DNA from: Chelativorans sp. AA-79
GTDB taxonomy: Bacteria; Pseudomonadota; Alphaproteobacteria; Rhizobiales; Rhizobiaceae
DNA length: 64,000 nucleotides
Reading direction: 5' to 3'
Assembly: GCF_029457495.1 (NCBI RefSeq)
Contig: NZ_CP120361.1
Coordinates: forward strand, 4,294,001 to 4,358,000
Made by a program: the position numbers and the translations under genes. Each line of letters starts with the position of its first letter. Positions within the stretch are counted from its first letter, which is position 1. The notes below the pieces were generated by a model, which saw only the letters and a list, made by a program, of their open reading frames with translations, had not been told where the DNA came from and ran no database searches. Shown here piece after piece: positions 18,595 through 27,058 of the stretch.

Positions 18595-19862
18595 CGGTCC
18601 TGCCAGTTGGCCACGGGACCTTCAACGCCGGTGCCGTCCATCCTCTCCTGTCAGAAGGCCTACGGCTGTTCTTCCCTCTGGCGGCGATCCACGCGATGGC
18701 TTGGCCGACCCTTTGGGTCATCGTCTTCGCGTTCGACCTGCCTCTTGCCCGCTCGGTGCCGCCCGGTCAGTGGCATGCATATGAGATGATTTTCGGAACC
18801 TACGGCGCGGCACTTGCCGGCTTCCTCACCTCGGCTGTACCGGAATGGACGGACACTCGACCGCGACAAGGTGCAAGCCTCGTTGCCCTTTTTGCATTCT
18901 GGTTGCCTGGGCGGCTCGTCGGCCTTTTGGGCGCGGACGCGCTCATGGCCGTCGCCGCGATAACGGATTTCACGTTCCTGAGCCTGCTGATGTGGTTCGC
19001 GATCACACCGATGATCGAGCGACGCTCGACACGCCATGCCTCCTTCGTAACCTGGATCGTTCTGCTCGCCGCAACCGAGGCCGCCATCCGGATGGCCTGG
19101 ATCTCCGGCCAGTTCGATCTTTCCGCGCGGCTCCTGCAAACCGCGCTCCTCATCTTCGTGCTGCTGTTCGCATTGGCGCTTTCGCGCATCAACGTCGTCG
19201 TCCTCAATCTCGCGCTTGATCCATCGGGCGAGACCACACCCTACAGGCCGCATCCCGGACGCCAGAACCTAGCCGCAGCCGCGACGGCGCTCTTTGGCGC
19301 GACAAGCCTCGCCTTTCCGGGGTCGCAGGCGCCAGCCTTTCTGGCGCTGGCGGCCGGCGCGGCGTTCATGGATCGGCTTGGCGAGTGGTTCATCGGCCGC
19401 GGCGTTCTCAAGGGCGAAGTCCTGGCGCTGGCGCTTGCCAATCTCTTTGCCGCGCTGGGGCTGATCACGCTTGGCCTCGCCGATCTGGGCGTCGCGATTC
19501 CGCCGGCTGCGGGTCTGCATCTTCTTTCAGTCGGAGCTTTGGGGACCGCCGTCATAGCCGTCTTCATTATCGCCGGGCTGCGCCATACCGGCCGGCTGCT
19601 CGTTCTGCCCTGGCAGGCCAATGCAGCGATCGTTCTGATCGTGGCCGCCTGTCTTGTCCGGGTTCTGCCCGAAGTGGGTGTTCTGAAAAGTCTCTTCGGG
19701 CCGCACTACACGCTTGCAACACTTTTGTGGGCCGGAACATTTGGGATCTGGTTGGCCGGCTTCCTGCCATTTCTTGTTCGGCCAGGTCTGGATCAGGTGG
19801 CAACCTGCGGAAGCAAACCAGGGTATGACGATACATCCGCCAAGCTTGGCGGATGTCGTTGA
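18591..19862 (+). CDS. nnrS: NnrS family haem/copper-binding membrane protein
   Basis: 423 residues starting at the ATG that overlaps the ATPase stop. About twelve hydrophobic helices. Conserved NnrS features are WHAYEMIFGTYGAALAGFL near the N-terminus and two later His-bearing segments (LHLLSVGALGTAVIAVF and the GLRHTGR loop). NnrS proteins are linked to protection from nitric oxide and are co-regulated with denitrification. The C-terminal 20 or so residues are encoded partly by a 24-bp perfect palindrome (19833-19856), so the extreme end may be atypical. A second nnrS lies at 48001-49233. Confidence 0.88.
   Translation: MTVLPVGHGTFNAGAVHPLLSEGLRLFFPLAAIHAMAWPTLWVIVFAFDLPLARSVPPGQWHAYEMIFGTYGAALAGFLTSAVPEWTDTRPRQGASLVALFAFWLPGRLVGLLGADALMAVAAITDFTFLSLLMWFAITPMIERRSTRHASFVTWIVLLAATEAAIRMAWISGQFDLSARLLQTALLIFVLLFALALSRINVVVLNLALDPSGETTPYRPHPGRQNLAAAATALFGATSLAFPGSQAPAFLALAAGAAFMDRLGEWFIGRGVLKGEVLALALANLFAALGLITLGLADLGVAIPPAAGLHLLSVGALGTAVIAVFIIAGLRHTGRLLVLPWQANAAIVLIVAACLVRVLPEVGVLKSLFGPHYTLATLLWAGTFGIWLAGFLPFLVRPGLDQVATCGSKPGYDDTSAKLGGCR
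19833..19856. repeat. 24-bp perfect palindrome at the end of nnrS
   Basis: The two 12-base halves (ACATCCGCCAAG and its complement) are perfectly self-complementary with no spacer. It lies at the last codons of nnrS and no T-run follows. It could be a terminator-like hairpin, a protein-binding site or a scar of an insertion. Confidence 0.6.
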
Positions 19863-20717
19863 GGTAGCAAGATGGAATTCGATTGCGGGGATGCGACATG
19901 ATGCCGGAACCTGAGCCAAGTCCGGACCGCGCCACCACCTGACATCATCCCGGAAATTCTCAACGGCAATCTTAGCCCACACCAACACCTCCTTGCGCCA
20001 GGACAAAGAAGCGGCCGATTGGGGCGCCTAGTGTTTTCAAGAAGGGATGCGCCCATGTCACCGCCTCGAGAGCCGACTTTTCATGAAATGTTCATTGTGA
20101 TGACCTGCCATGTGGCGACCGTCCAAGCTCCGCTTGACAAGCCAGAGCGCAGGATGTCGCCAAAGTCGCATGGTCTCTCCAGGCATGTCCGTTTTTGCCT
20201 CCACGTAGTTTCCCGATGGTGGCTGCGTCTAATATGGCACTGGACGCGATAAGCGCGATCTAGCTCGCTGAAAGCCGAGTACCCGCGCGATGCAAGGCTC
20301 CCCTGTAGGTCGTCCCCCTGAGCGGTCGTCAGTATGAAATTCAGAAGACAAGTGAAGCGTGCAGAAGAAAAGTGGAGTGAGGCAAGACAAACTCGACGAG
20401 TGCAATGTCGCAGTCGGGTGGAAAGGTTACGTTGCCATCTTCGATCAGAAGGGGAAAAAACGCCACGTTGCTGACATTGGCAATGCCAGTCCAAAGGAAC
20501 CTTTGCGCAAACTTGCACCGCATGCTGATCAGCTCCAAGTATAGGCAGGCGGGCTCATCGCATTTCGCATTCATGACTGTCGACACCCTCCCGGAGCATG
20601 CGACGGCATACTGACCCCCGATCTGTCGCGTTGGGGAATGCACCCCCCTTCTTGCCACTTTGACATGCATAGGTGCTCAGAGTCGGCATAGCAGGTTAGC
20701 AAGAAGGGGGAGGCAGA
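19863..20717. other. 855-bp stretch without a supported gene
   Basis: No frame here shows a recognisable protein. A 61-residue plus-strand frame (20359-20544) looks faintly coding but lacks a ribosome site and family. Base composition is lower in GC than the neighbouring operons. The only clear structure is the 12-bp inverted repeat at 20644-20710. Confidence 0.5.
20644..20710 (+). promoter_or_regulatory. 12-bp inverted repeat covering a ribosome site
   Basis: CCCCCTTCTTGC at 20644-20655 pairs perfectly with GCAAGAAGGGGG at 20699-20710, with 43 bases between. The right arm is the purine-rich ribosome-binding region of the TTG start at 20718. If the transcript begins upstream of 20644, the stem would hide the ribosome site. 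This is inferred from sequence only. Confidence 0.45.
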
Positions 20718-21575
20718 TTGCGTGTCGTGCAGCAATTCTTCAGACTATTGTTGGTTTCATCAATCATCGCCGGATCAGTAGCGCCCAGTTTCGCAGCCAG
20801 TAATGACGGCCCACCCAATTCACACTCCGACAGATATGGCGGTGGTTGGGAATGCGATTGGGCTTATGAGGAAGAGAATGGCAAATGTGTTCCGCTCGAC
20901 CTGCCCGCAAACGCACATGTGACAACGTGGGGCACGGATTGGGAGTGCGGTTGGGGATACAGTGAAGATGACGGCAAATGCCAGAAAGTCACACCGCCGG
21001 CCAACGGCTATATCAATGCATGGGGTGCAGGCTGGGCGTGTGAGCGTGGTTACCGGACCGAAGATGGCGCGTGCGTGAAAGTCGATGTGCCCGAGAATGG
21101 ATACCTGACGGCACGAGGCGATGATTGGAAGTGCAAGGTAAGCTTCAGCGAGCGAGACGACCGCTGTGAACGCGTTGTCGTCCCTGACAATGCCTATCTG
21201 GTCAGCAAGCCGTTCGGGAGTGGCTGGGAGTGCATTCCCGGGTATCGGGAGGTTGACGGGTCATGCGAAAAGATCATGGTTCCGGAGAATGCCTATCCCG
21301 ACTACTCGGGGTACCGACCGGGTTGGCACTGCCTGCGTGGATTCCACCGAGTAGAGGCGCGATGTGTACCGCTCAACGTGCCGGATCACGCCTATGTGTC
21401 CGCCGACGGTGACGAGTGGCAATGCGAGCGCGAGTTCCGGCGAGATGGGGGACAGTGCGTCAAGCTGACGGTTCCTGAAAACGCCCATATCGACTATTCG
21501 GGGAATGATTGGGAGTGCAACGGGGGCTACGAGCAGCACCAAAGCAGGTGCGTGGTTGAGAACGGAACGACCTGA
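20718..21575 (+). CDS. Exported protein of eight Cys-containing tandem repeats
   Basis: 285 residues with a TTG start 7 bases after AAGGGGGAGG. A signal peptide (residues 1-27, SVAPSFAAS) is followed by eight repeats of about 33 residues. Each has the pattern W-x-C-x10-C and a linker like VPxNAYxxxxG. The exact C-x10-C spacing holds in all eight. Each unit could close one disulfide in the periplasm or outside the cell. I recognise the repeat style from uncharacterised alphaproteobacterial proteins but know no function. An upstream hairpin may control translation. Confidence 0.8.
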   Translation: MRVVQQFFRLLLVSSIIAGSVAPSFAASNDGPPNSHSDRYGGGWECDWAYEEENGKCVPLDLPANAHVTTWGTDWECGWGYSEDDGKCQKVTPPANGYINAWGAGWACERGYRTEDGACVKVDVPENGYLTARGDDWKCKVSFSERDDRCERVVVPDNAYLVSKPFGSGWECIPGYREVDGSCEKIMVPENAYPDYSGYRPGWHCLRGFHRVEARCVPLNVPDHAYVSADGDEWQCEREFRRDGGQCVKLTVPENAHIDYSGNDWECNGGYEQHQSRCVVENGTT

Positions 21576-21755
21576 AGATTCGTAGGATTTGGATATCGCC
21601 ACCGATCCATTCGGTAGGCGCCCAAGAATGAGTCATAGCTGTCGGGATGTGTGGCGCCTTCTCTTCAAGGCACATCTTCCTCGTCTGATCGAGAATGCAA
21701 ACGGAGGTTTCAACCACGGGTGCGTCCCGTCGGGTCAAGCATGCTGAATTGATCG

Positions 21756-21866
21756 TCAGGTGATGGTTGATAGAGCCTCGAAAATGAGCACGCTGCCAAC
21801 TACGACGAAAAGGAAAGCTACGAGGAACCAAGCCAATCCCTTCGCGATCAAAGAGGCAAACTTCAT
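21756..21866 (-). CDS. Possible 36-residue single-helix membrane protein
   Basis: The frame begins MKFASLIAKGLAWFLVAFL and continues hydrophobic through VVVGSVLIFEA before a short polar end. It would form one membrane helix. No good ribosome site is visible, and 36 codons are short enough to occur by chance. Confidence 0.3.
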   Translation of the reverse strand: MKFASLIAKGLAWFLVAFLFVVVGSVLIFEALSTIT

Positions 21867-22075
21867 ACAGCGCGCTGTCCACCGCAGCGGATCGTCGAGA
21901 AATCCCACGATTCAATTTCCGGCTCGGCAGTTTTCGGGAGGATCGCAATAAAGACGTGTTGGGAGCACAGGGCGATGCGGGGCCGCGCCTTGAAACGGAA
22001 TTTCAACACATCGCCACAGCGTGGACCGGGGGTCCAACTGGAAAGCACCACGCCACTCCCGATTGATGCTCAAAA

Positions 22076-22109
22076 GCAAGCGCTATCGATCTTCGCCGAT
22101 AGCGCTTGC
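22076..22109. repeat. Perfect 13-bp stem, 8-nt loop hairpin
   Basis: GCAAGCGCTATCG (22076-22088) and its complement (22097-22109) flank the loop ATCTTCGC. On the minus strand the stem is followed by TTTT, so it could end a minus-strand transcript. No gene that would need it is recognised upstream on that strand. Confidence 0.5.
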
Positions 22110-22326
22110 CCCCTCATGCCCCACATTGTGGGGAATCGAAGCTGTCCCCTTCAGACTCACGCTATATCCAGAAGGGACATTGAAACCGAGGGTTCAGAAT
22201 TATATCGGTTGACGATATAGTTTGCAACGGATGAAGGCTTGGGCAGATGCGATGCTGATGTCTTTCGTAGGCGCAATCAGGCTATAATCTTCCGGCACTG
22301 GTGCTCGGGCGGAACGGAGTTAGACC

Positions 22327-22704
22327 ATGAAGAAGACCACAATGCTCGCATGCCTGCTTATCACCGGGTGCGCGGGTCTTGCGTCCGTCGCCCGGGCAGA
22401 TATGCGCATGTGGGTCGCGATCGACGACCTGAAACGCTACACGTGCCCCTCAGAAGATTGCGGTGTGACCGGCCGTTTCTTTTTTCGTGAGTCTCTGCTC
22501 GTACAGGAAACGCAAGACGGGTGGTCTCGCGTCACGCACTACAGATCCGCAGGCTGCTACGAGGGTAAATCGGCCTATGTCGAATCCGGCCCGGACGAGT
22601 GTTCCTCCGACAATGGGATCGTCCAGGGTGAATACGCTGAATGGGTAAAATCAGAATTTCTTGCTGAGGAGCGACCCGACGAGCCATTGGCGGTCCAAGG
22701 TTGA
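22327..22704 (+). CDS. Exported SH3-like small protein
   Basis: 125 residues with a signal peptide (residues 1-24; a Cys at 15 makes a weak lipobox, ITGC). The mature domain looks like a bacterial SH3 fold (LKRYTCPSEDCGVTGRFFF, then LLVQETQDGWSRVTHY) with Cys pairs. Similar small proteins occur in Rhizobiales; role unknown. A TATAAT at 22283 lies 38 bases before the ATG. Confidence 0.65.
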   Translation: MKKTTMLACLLITGCAGLASVARADMRMWVAIDDLKRYTCPSEDCGVTGRFFFRESLLVQETQDGWSRVTHYRSAGCYEGKSAYVESGPDECSSDNGIVQGEYAEWVKSEFLAEERPDEPLAVQG

Positions 22705-22856
22705 ACGCCCTGCCGCCACGATCTTCCCGATGGCCGATCCTTCGATTGATTCAGTTTTAGTAAACTTTTTCGTAACACCGGCTCCCATAGGGTTCGGCCA
22801 CCACTGCCGGCCCACGCCCGGCAATTTCAGGTTCGGTCGGTTGCGGGAGGCGGACG

Positions 22857-24194
22857 GTGTCTATTGCCGGGCATTCCAACTTTGCGTTCAAAACAATTTT
22901 GCAATTGATGCTGTTGTCGGTCCTCGTCGTCGGGGCTCCTTCGGCGGCGACTGCCAATGCAAAATATGCCGGTGTCGTGGTTGACGCCAAGACGGGCAGA
23001 ACCCTTTACGCGGATCATGCCGACGCACTGCGTTACCCGGCATCCCTGACCAAGATGATGACGCTCTATCTCACATTCGATGCGCTCAAGAGCGGCCGAA
23101 TTTCGAAGTCCACCCGCATTCCTGTTTCTCGCAACGCTGCGGCTGAGGTTCCGACGAAACTCGGTCTCAAGCCGGGCCAGACCATCACTGTGGAGCAAGC
23201 GATCCTGAGTTTGGTGACGAAGTCGGCCAATGATGCCGCGACGGCCCTGGGCGAGTTCCTGGGCGGATCGGAAGCCGGCTTTGCGCGGATGATGACGGCA
23301 AGGGCACGAGACGTTGGAATGAACTCGACCACCTTCAAAAACGCTCACGGCCTGCCAAACAGCGCCCAGAAGACCACCGCGCGCGACATGGCCCGGCTCG
23401 GTATGGCACTGCGTGACCATCATCCGGAGTACTACGACTATTTTCGGACGAGGTCCTTTACCTACAAGGGCCGCACCTATGGCAATCACAACCGATTGTT
23501 GGGCCGAGTGAAGGGCGTCGACGGCATCAAGACCGGCTATATACGAGCCTCCGGCTTCAACCTGGTCAGCTCGGTGGAAACGGGCGGTCGAAGCATAGTT
23601 GCCGTCGTTGTGGGCGGGCGCTCTGGCCGTAGCAGGAATGCACATATGATCGATCTGATTGGACGCTATCTGCCCAAGGCGTCGACGGGGCCGGACCGGT
23701 TTGTGATCGACCGCCCGGGAACCGGTGCACTGGTGGCTTCTGTCAGGCTGCCGAAAGTCGATGCGCCAGTGCCATCTGGTCGGCCCTCCGTGGAGACGGT
23801 GACTGCCTATGCCGCGGGCGACGGCACCGGCGCCAATAACGATGCAGTCGCAACGGCGATCGCGCGCCCGAAGGCGCCCGTCAAAGCGGTGGCTGCCATT
23901 GACCGCATAGCCACAGGATCAACGAACAGCGAGGGATGGGTGATTCAGATCGCGTCGATGCCATCCAAGGTGCAGGCCCGTGAGATTCTCGAACGGACCG
24001 CCCAGAAGGCGCCGGCGCTTCTTGGCGACAGTTCGGCGTTCACCGAGCGATTCACAATGGAAGGCCAAATCTATCATCGCGCCCGCTATGCCGGATTTGA
24101 GACCAAAACCGATGCATGGGATACGTGCCGAGCTCTCAAGGAGAAGAGCATCTCGTGCTATGCGGTGCCGCACGATCCAAATCAACAGTCATGA
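22857..24194 (+). CDS. dacA: D-alanyl-D-alanine carboxypeptidase (PBP5/6 family) with SPOR domain
   Basis: 445 residues from a GTG start with GGGAGG upstream. Signal peptide to about residue 34. The three penicillin-binding motifs are present: SLTK (catalytic Ser, about residue 63), SAN (about 124) and KTG (about 225). The C-terminal 75 residues (WVIQIASMPSKVQAREIL) form a SPOR domain that binds denuded peptidoglycan. The enzyme trims the terminal D-Ala of stem peptides in the periplasm. The dac letter is not certain (dacA/C/F are alike). Confidence 0.9.
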   Translation: MSIAGHSNFAFKTILQLMLLSVLVVGAPSAATANAKYAGVVVDAKTGRTLYADHADALRYPASLTKMMTLYLTFDALKSGRISKSTRIPVSRNAAAEVPTKLGLKPGQTITVEQAILSLVTKSANDAATALGEFLGGSEAGFARMMTARARDVGMNSTTFKNAHGLPNSAQKTTARDMARLGMALRDHHPEYYDYFRTRSFTYKGRTYGNHNRLLGRVKGVDGIKTGYIRASGFNLVSSVETGGRSIVAVVVGGRSGRSRNAHMIDLIGRYLPKASTGPDRFVIDRPGTGALVASVRLPKVDAPVPSGRPSVETVTAYAAGDGTGANNDAVATAIARPKAPVKAVAAIDRIATGSTNSEGWVIQIASMPSKVQAREILERTAQKAPALLGDSSAFTERFTMEGQIYHRARYAGFETKTDAWDTCRALKEKSISCYAVPHDPNQQS

Positions 24195-24273
24195 TCGTCG
24201 GGTCGCATCCATAAGCTATGCGATTTCCGATCCCGGTCGACTTGAGCCAGGGATCCCATGTCGCCGTTGTCGT

Positions 24274-24861
24274 TCAGTCCTCTATGTGCCTCAGCCCGGC
24301 GCGAAAATAGTCGTAGCCGGTGTAAAGGGTCACCAGCGCCGAAACCCATAAGAGCACGATCCCGGCCTCCGTCGTGTAGGGCACGATCTTGTCAGCTGCC
24401 GGTCCAACGAGGAGGAAGGCGACGGCGATCATCTGTATCGTCGTTTTCCATTTGGCGAGCTGCGTTACCGGTACGCTTGCCTCCAGCGCAGCCAGATACT
24501 CGCGCAGGCCGGATACGAGGATTTCTCTGCACAGGATGATGATTGCTGCCCACAAGGTCCAACCGGCGATTGTCCGGGCGGTATCGGCCGCCAGAAGCAG
24601 CAGACAGGTTGCGATGAGTAGCTTGTCGGCGATCGGATCCAGCATCTTGCCGATATTGGAGGTCTGCCGCCATGAGCGGGCAATGTAACCGTCGAGATAG
24701 TCTGTGATGCTGGCTGCAAGAAATATGAACAGGGCCGACCAGCGCGCGAACTCGCTGGACCTCAGGCTTCCCTCGAGAAAGAAGCATAACACGATCAGCG
24801 GTACGGCCAGAATGCGCGCGTAAGTCAGAATGTTGGGCAGATTGAATGCGCGCTTCGGCAT
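24274..24861 (-). CDS. pgsA: CDP-diacylglycerol-glycerol-3-phosphate 3-phosphatidyltransferase
   Basis: 195 residues, normal length. The CDP-alcohol phosphotransferase motif DG-x2-AR-x8-G-x3-D-x3-D is seen in DYLDGYIARSWRQ followed by GKMLDPIAD. The N-terminal NLPNILTYARILAVP is typical of PgsA. It makes phosphatidylglycerophosphate in the inner membrane. It converges with the carboxypeptidase gene. Confidence 0.93.
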   Translation of the reverse strand: MPKRAFNLPNILTYARILAVPLIVLCFFLEGSLRSSEFARWSALFIFLAASITDYLDGYIARSWRQTSNIGKMLDPIADKLLIATCLLLLAADTARTIAGWTLWAAIIILCREILVSGLREYLAALEASVPVTQLAKWKTTIQMIAVAFLLVGPAADKIVPYTTEAGIVLLWVSALVTLYTGYDYFRAGLRHIED

Positions 24862-24960
24862 GGAATCTTCTCGTTCTATTGTTGTGCCCCAATCAGAAGC
24901 GGATACGATCGATCAAATGCTGCCTGAACAATCGGGAACATCTGCCTTTCATTCCTTCTC

Positions 24961-25404
24961 GTGATAACTGATCGCAACCAAATGCAGAAAACCAAGCTGA
25001 AACAAATCGATTATTCGGCGCTCGCCGAATTTCGGTACATCATCCGCTGCTTTCTCGAATTCAGCGAGAACGAGGCCCTGCGGATCGGGTTGACCGCAAG
25101 ACAGCACCAGGCCCTCCTGGCTATCAAGGGGTACGGGCGAGGACAACCGATCACCGTCGGCGAACTGGCCGAACGGCTCAGGATTCGGCATCACAGCGCC
25201 GTGGAGTTGGCTACCCGGCTCAGCGACAACGGCCTTCTCGTCAAAGCGCAGGACGCAAAGGACCAGCGCCGCGTCCTGCTACAGCTGACGGACCAGGCTG
25301 AAGCCTATCTGGAGGCCTTGTCTGCAGCGCACCTTGATGAACTCTCACGCATAGAGCCGATGCTGCTACGGGTACTGCAGCGTGGTAACAGACCAGCGTC
25401 GTAA
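24961..25404 (+). CDS. MarR-family transcriptional regulator
   Basis: 147 residues from the GTG at 24961; the ATG at 24982 is an alternative. The winged helix contains ITVGELAERLRIRHHSAVEL, then the wing DAKDQRRVLLQLT, as in MarR proteins. The flanking helices would form the dimer. Its target is unknown; its neighbours do not suggest one. Confidence 0.85.
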   Translation: MITDRNQMQKTKLKQIDYSALAEFRYIIRCFLEFSENEALRIGLTARQHQALLAIKGYGRGQPITVGELAERLRIRHHSAVELATRLSDNGLLVKAQDAKDQRRVLLQLTDQAEAYLEALSAAHLDELSRIEPMLLRVLQRGNRPAS

Positions 25405-25419
25405 CCAGCTCCCATCACA

Positions 25420-25446
25420 GGCCTCTCGCCGTCAATCTTAGAGGCC
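25420..25446. terminator. Possible bidirectional terminator hairpin
   Basis: GGCCTCT and AGAGGCC form a 7-bp stem with a 13-nt loop between two convergent genes. No strong T-run on either side, so this is weak. Confidence 0.25.
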
Positions 25447-25457
25447 GAAACGGCAGA

Positions 25458-25883
25458 TTATGTGTTGTCTGACGTGCCCACCACGCGGTCGGCGGGCAAA
25501 TCCTCCATATTGGCGATCCGCTCGGCGCAGAGATCAGCAGCACCTGCCACCTGCTCTTCGAGGCCATCGATTGTGGCCCATCCACCCTCTTCGATGAGAT
25601 TATCCCGATCCCATGAACTGGCCTCCTTGATATCGGCAAAGGTGGCCTCGGCATTTACCGACGAGACGAACCCGTCGACGCAAAGATTGGCAACCAGATT
25701 CTCCCGCGCATCTTCTTTCGCCTGCGCCGCCATCGACTCCGCTGTGCCCCCGGTCACCCAGCCACCGTAGGTGAATCCGACGATCATGGTGAGAACAACA
25801 GAGGCGATGCAGGACCATGCCCAAATAGCCTTCGAGGGGCGATACTCCTGCCAGCGCTGCGAAAAGGATGTTCCATTTGTCAT
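25458..25883 (-). CDS. Conserved hypothetical single-helix membrane protein
   Basis: 141 residues starting at 25883 after a GAGGAAG ribosome site. One membrane helix (about 21-45, IWAWSCIASVVLTMIVGFTY) is followed by a periplasmic or cytosolic helical domain with Cys residues. The start SFSQRWQEYRPSKAIWAWSC and the GGWVTGGTAE motif recur in Rhizobiales hypothetical proteins. No function is known. Confidence 0.7.
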   Translation of the reverse strand: MTNGTSFSQRWQEYRPSKAIWAWSCIASVVLTMIVGFTYGGWVTGGTAESMAAQAKEDARENLVANLCVDGFVSSVNAEATFADIKEASSWDRDNLIEEGGWATIDGLEEQVAGAADLCAERIANMEDLPADRVVGTSDNT

Positions 25884-26075
25884 CGAGCTTCCTCTCACTT
25901 TTTCACGAAACCTATCAGCCTGTCATCGCTTGAGAGTATCGTGCTACGATATGAATGTGAAGGGCGACCGTTCGAAACTGCGTTGACGCGTTAAGGAAAC
26001 GTTTCCGTTACCCCGCGCAGCTATTGATCCCGCCGGAACGCTAAGAATCTGGATGGCTGAGCAAGCGGAGGCTGG

Positions 26076-26606
26076 GTGATAAAAGGACTGTGGCTGTCAG
26101 TGCTCTTTGTATCGATCCTGATTTCCGGATCACAAATCCGTGAAGGGCGCGCACAGGCAGCCAGATTGGGGAGCGAGACGGGGCTTGAACTGCCCCGCTA
26201 CGTATCGCTTGGATCAAGCAGGGCACGCCTGCGCGCGGGTCCTGGAACGCAATACTCGATTGAATGGGTCTATGTGACGCCAGGCATACCGCTGGAGATC
26301 ATTGCCGAATACGGCAACTGGCGCAAAGTGCGGGATTGGTCGAGTGCCCAGGGCTGGATGTACCATGCACTTTTGTCCGGACGCAGAACCGCTATTGTCG
26401 CGCCCTGGCAGACGGATCCCGTGCCGCTGAAGCATGAACCGTCGGACAAGGCAGCCACGACTGCCATATTAAGCCCCGGCGTGAAGGGGAGCCTGGAGAG
26501 ATGCGACGGTAGCTGGTGCCGCATTTCGATCAAAGGCGATGCTTGGCATGGTTATGTGTCACAGGCAAAGCTCTGGGGGGTCTATCCCGGCGAAGCGCTG
26601 GAGTAG
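26076..26606 (+). CDS. Exported SH3 domain protein
   Basis: 176 residues from a GTG start with GCGGAGG upstream. A signal peptide runs to about residue 27. Two SH3-like halves follow: RARLRAGPGTQYSIEWVYV with WRKVRDWSSAQGWMYHALLS, and then CDGSWCRISIKGDAWHGYVS. This is the common alphaproteobacterial SH3 protein type (DUF1058-like) found in the periplasm; some act in envelope stress. The precise role is unknown. Confidence 0.82.
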   Translation: MIKGLWLSVLFVSILISGSQIREGRAQAARLGSETGLELPRYVSLGSSRARLRAGPGTQYSIEWVYVTPGIPLEIIAEYGNWRKVRDWSSAQGWMYHALLSGRRTAIVAPWQTDPVPLKHEPSDKAATTAILSPGVKGSLERCDGSWCRISIKGDAWHGYVSQAKLWGVYPGEALE

Positions 26607-26648
26607 TTAAACAGATTTCACGTAACAAATTCTGCCATAGGAAGCAGC

Positions 26649-26975
26649 ATGCCCGCCGACGCCGGTCGCCTGTCGAACCTCAAAACCTTTCTTCTATCTC
26701 GGCTGCGTGGCGAAGCGGCTCTGGCGACCGTATTCTGGCGTGATATGATGCTCGTCGGAACGATGATTAATGCGGCGGCAACATTGGCTGCGATGGCGCT
26801 GCTGGCTTCGGAAATCCCGATCATCGCAGCGCTTCTGATGTTCCTTGCGCCGCTCCCGTGGAACTTGTTTCTCTTTTTCTCCGTTTGGCGCAGCGCCGAG
26901 AGAGCGGAAGCTACGGCCGCATTGGCAGCTAAGGCCGGCGCGACCATATGGCTTGGCGCCGCGATATTGCTGTAG
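26649..26975 (+). CDS. Small hypothetical membrane protein
   Basis: 108 residues with three hydrophobic segments (about 35-53, 57-77 and 93-107). A cytoplasmic start (LSNLKTFLLSRLRGEAAL) and the pair PLPWNLFLFFSVWR suggest a conserved small integral membrane protein. No family name is known. Confidence 0.6.
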   Translation: MPADAGRLSNLKTFLLSRLRGEAALATVFWRDMMLVGTMINAAATLAAMALLASEIPIIAALLMFLAPLPWNLFLFFSVWRSAERAEATAALAAKAGATIWLGAAILL

Positions 26976-27058
26976 CCTCCGTGACCCGAGCATGGCATTC
27001 CAGTGTCTATCGAATTTCACAGTCAGGCATACACAAGCAACGGTCCTACTTGCTTGAC

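Larger units (their letters stand above)
21576..22326. other. 751-bp stretch with one tiny possible ORF and hairpins
   Basis: It holds a minus-strand 36-codon hydrophobic frame (21756-21866) and a strong hairpin at 22076-22109. A 7+7 inverted repeat lies at 22119-22133. A TATAAT at 22283-22288 could be the -10 element for the gene starting at 22327. No other coding signal is seen. Confidence 0.45.

Noticed and set aside
21975..22220. 81-codon plus frame
   Set aside because: It runs through the strong hairpin at 22076-22109 and has no family.
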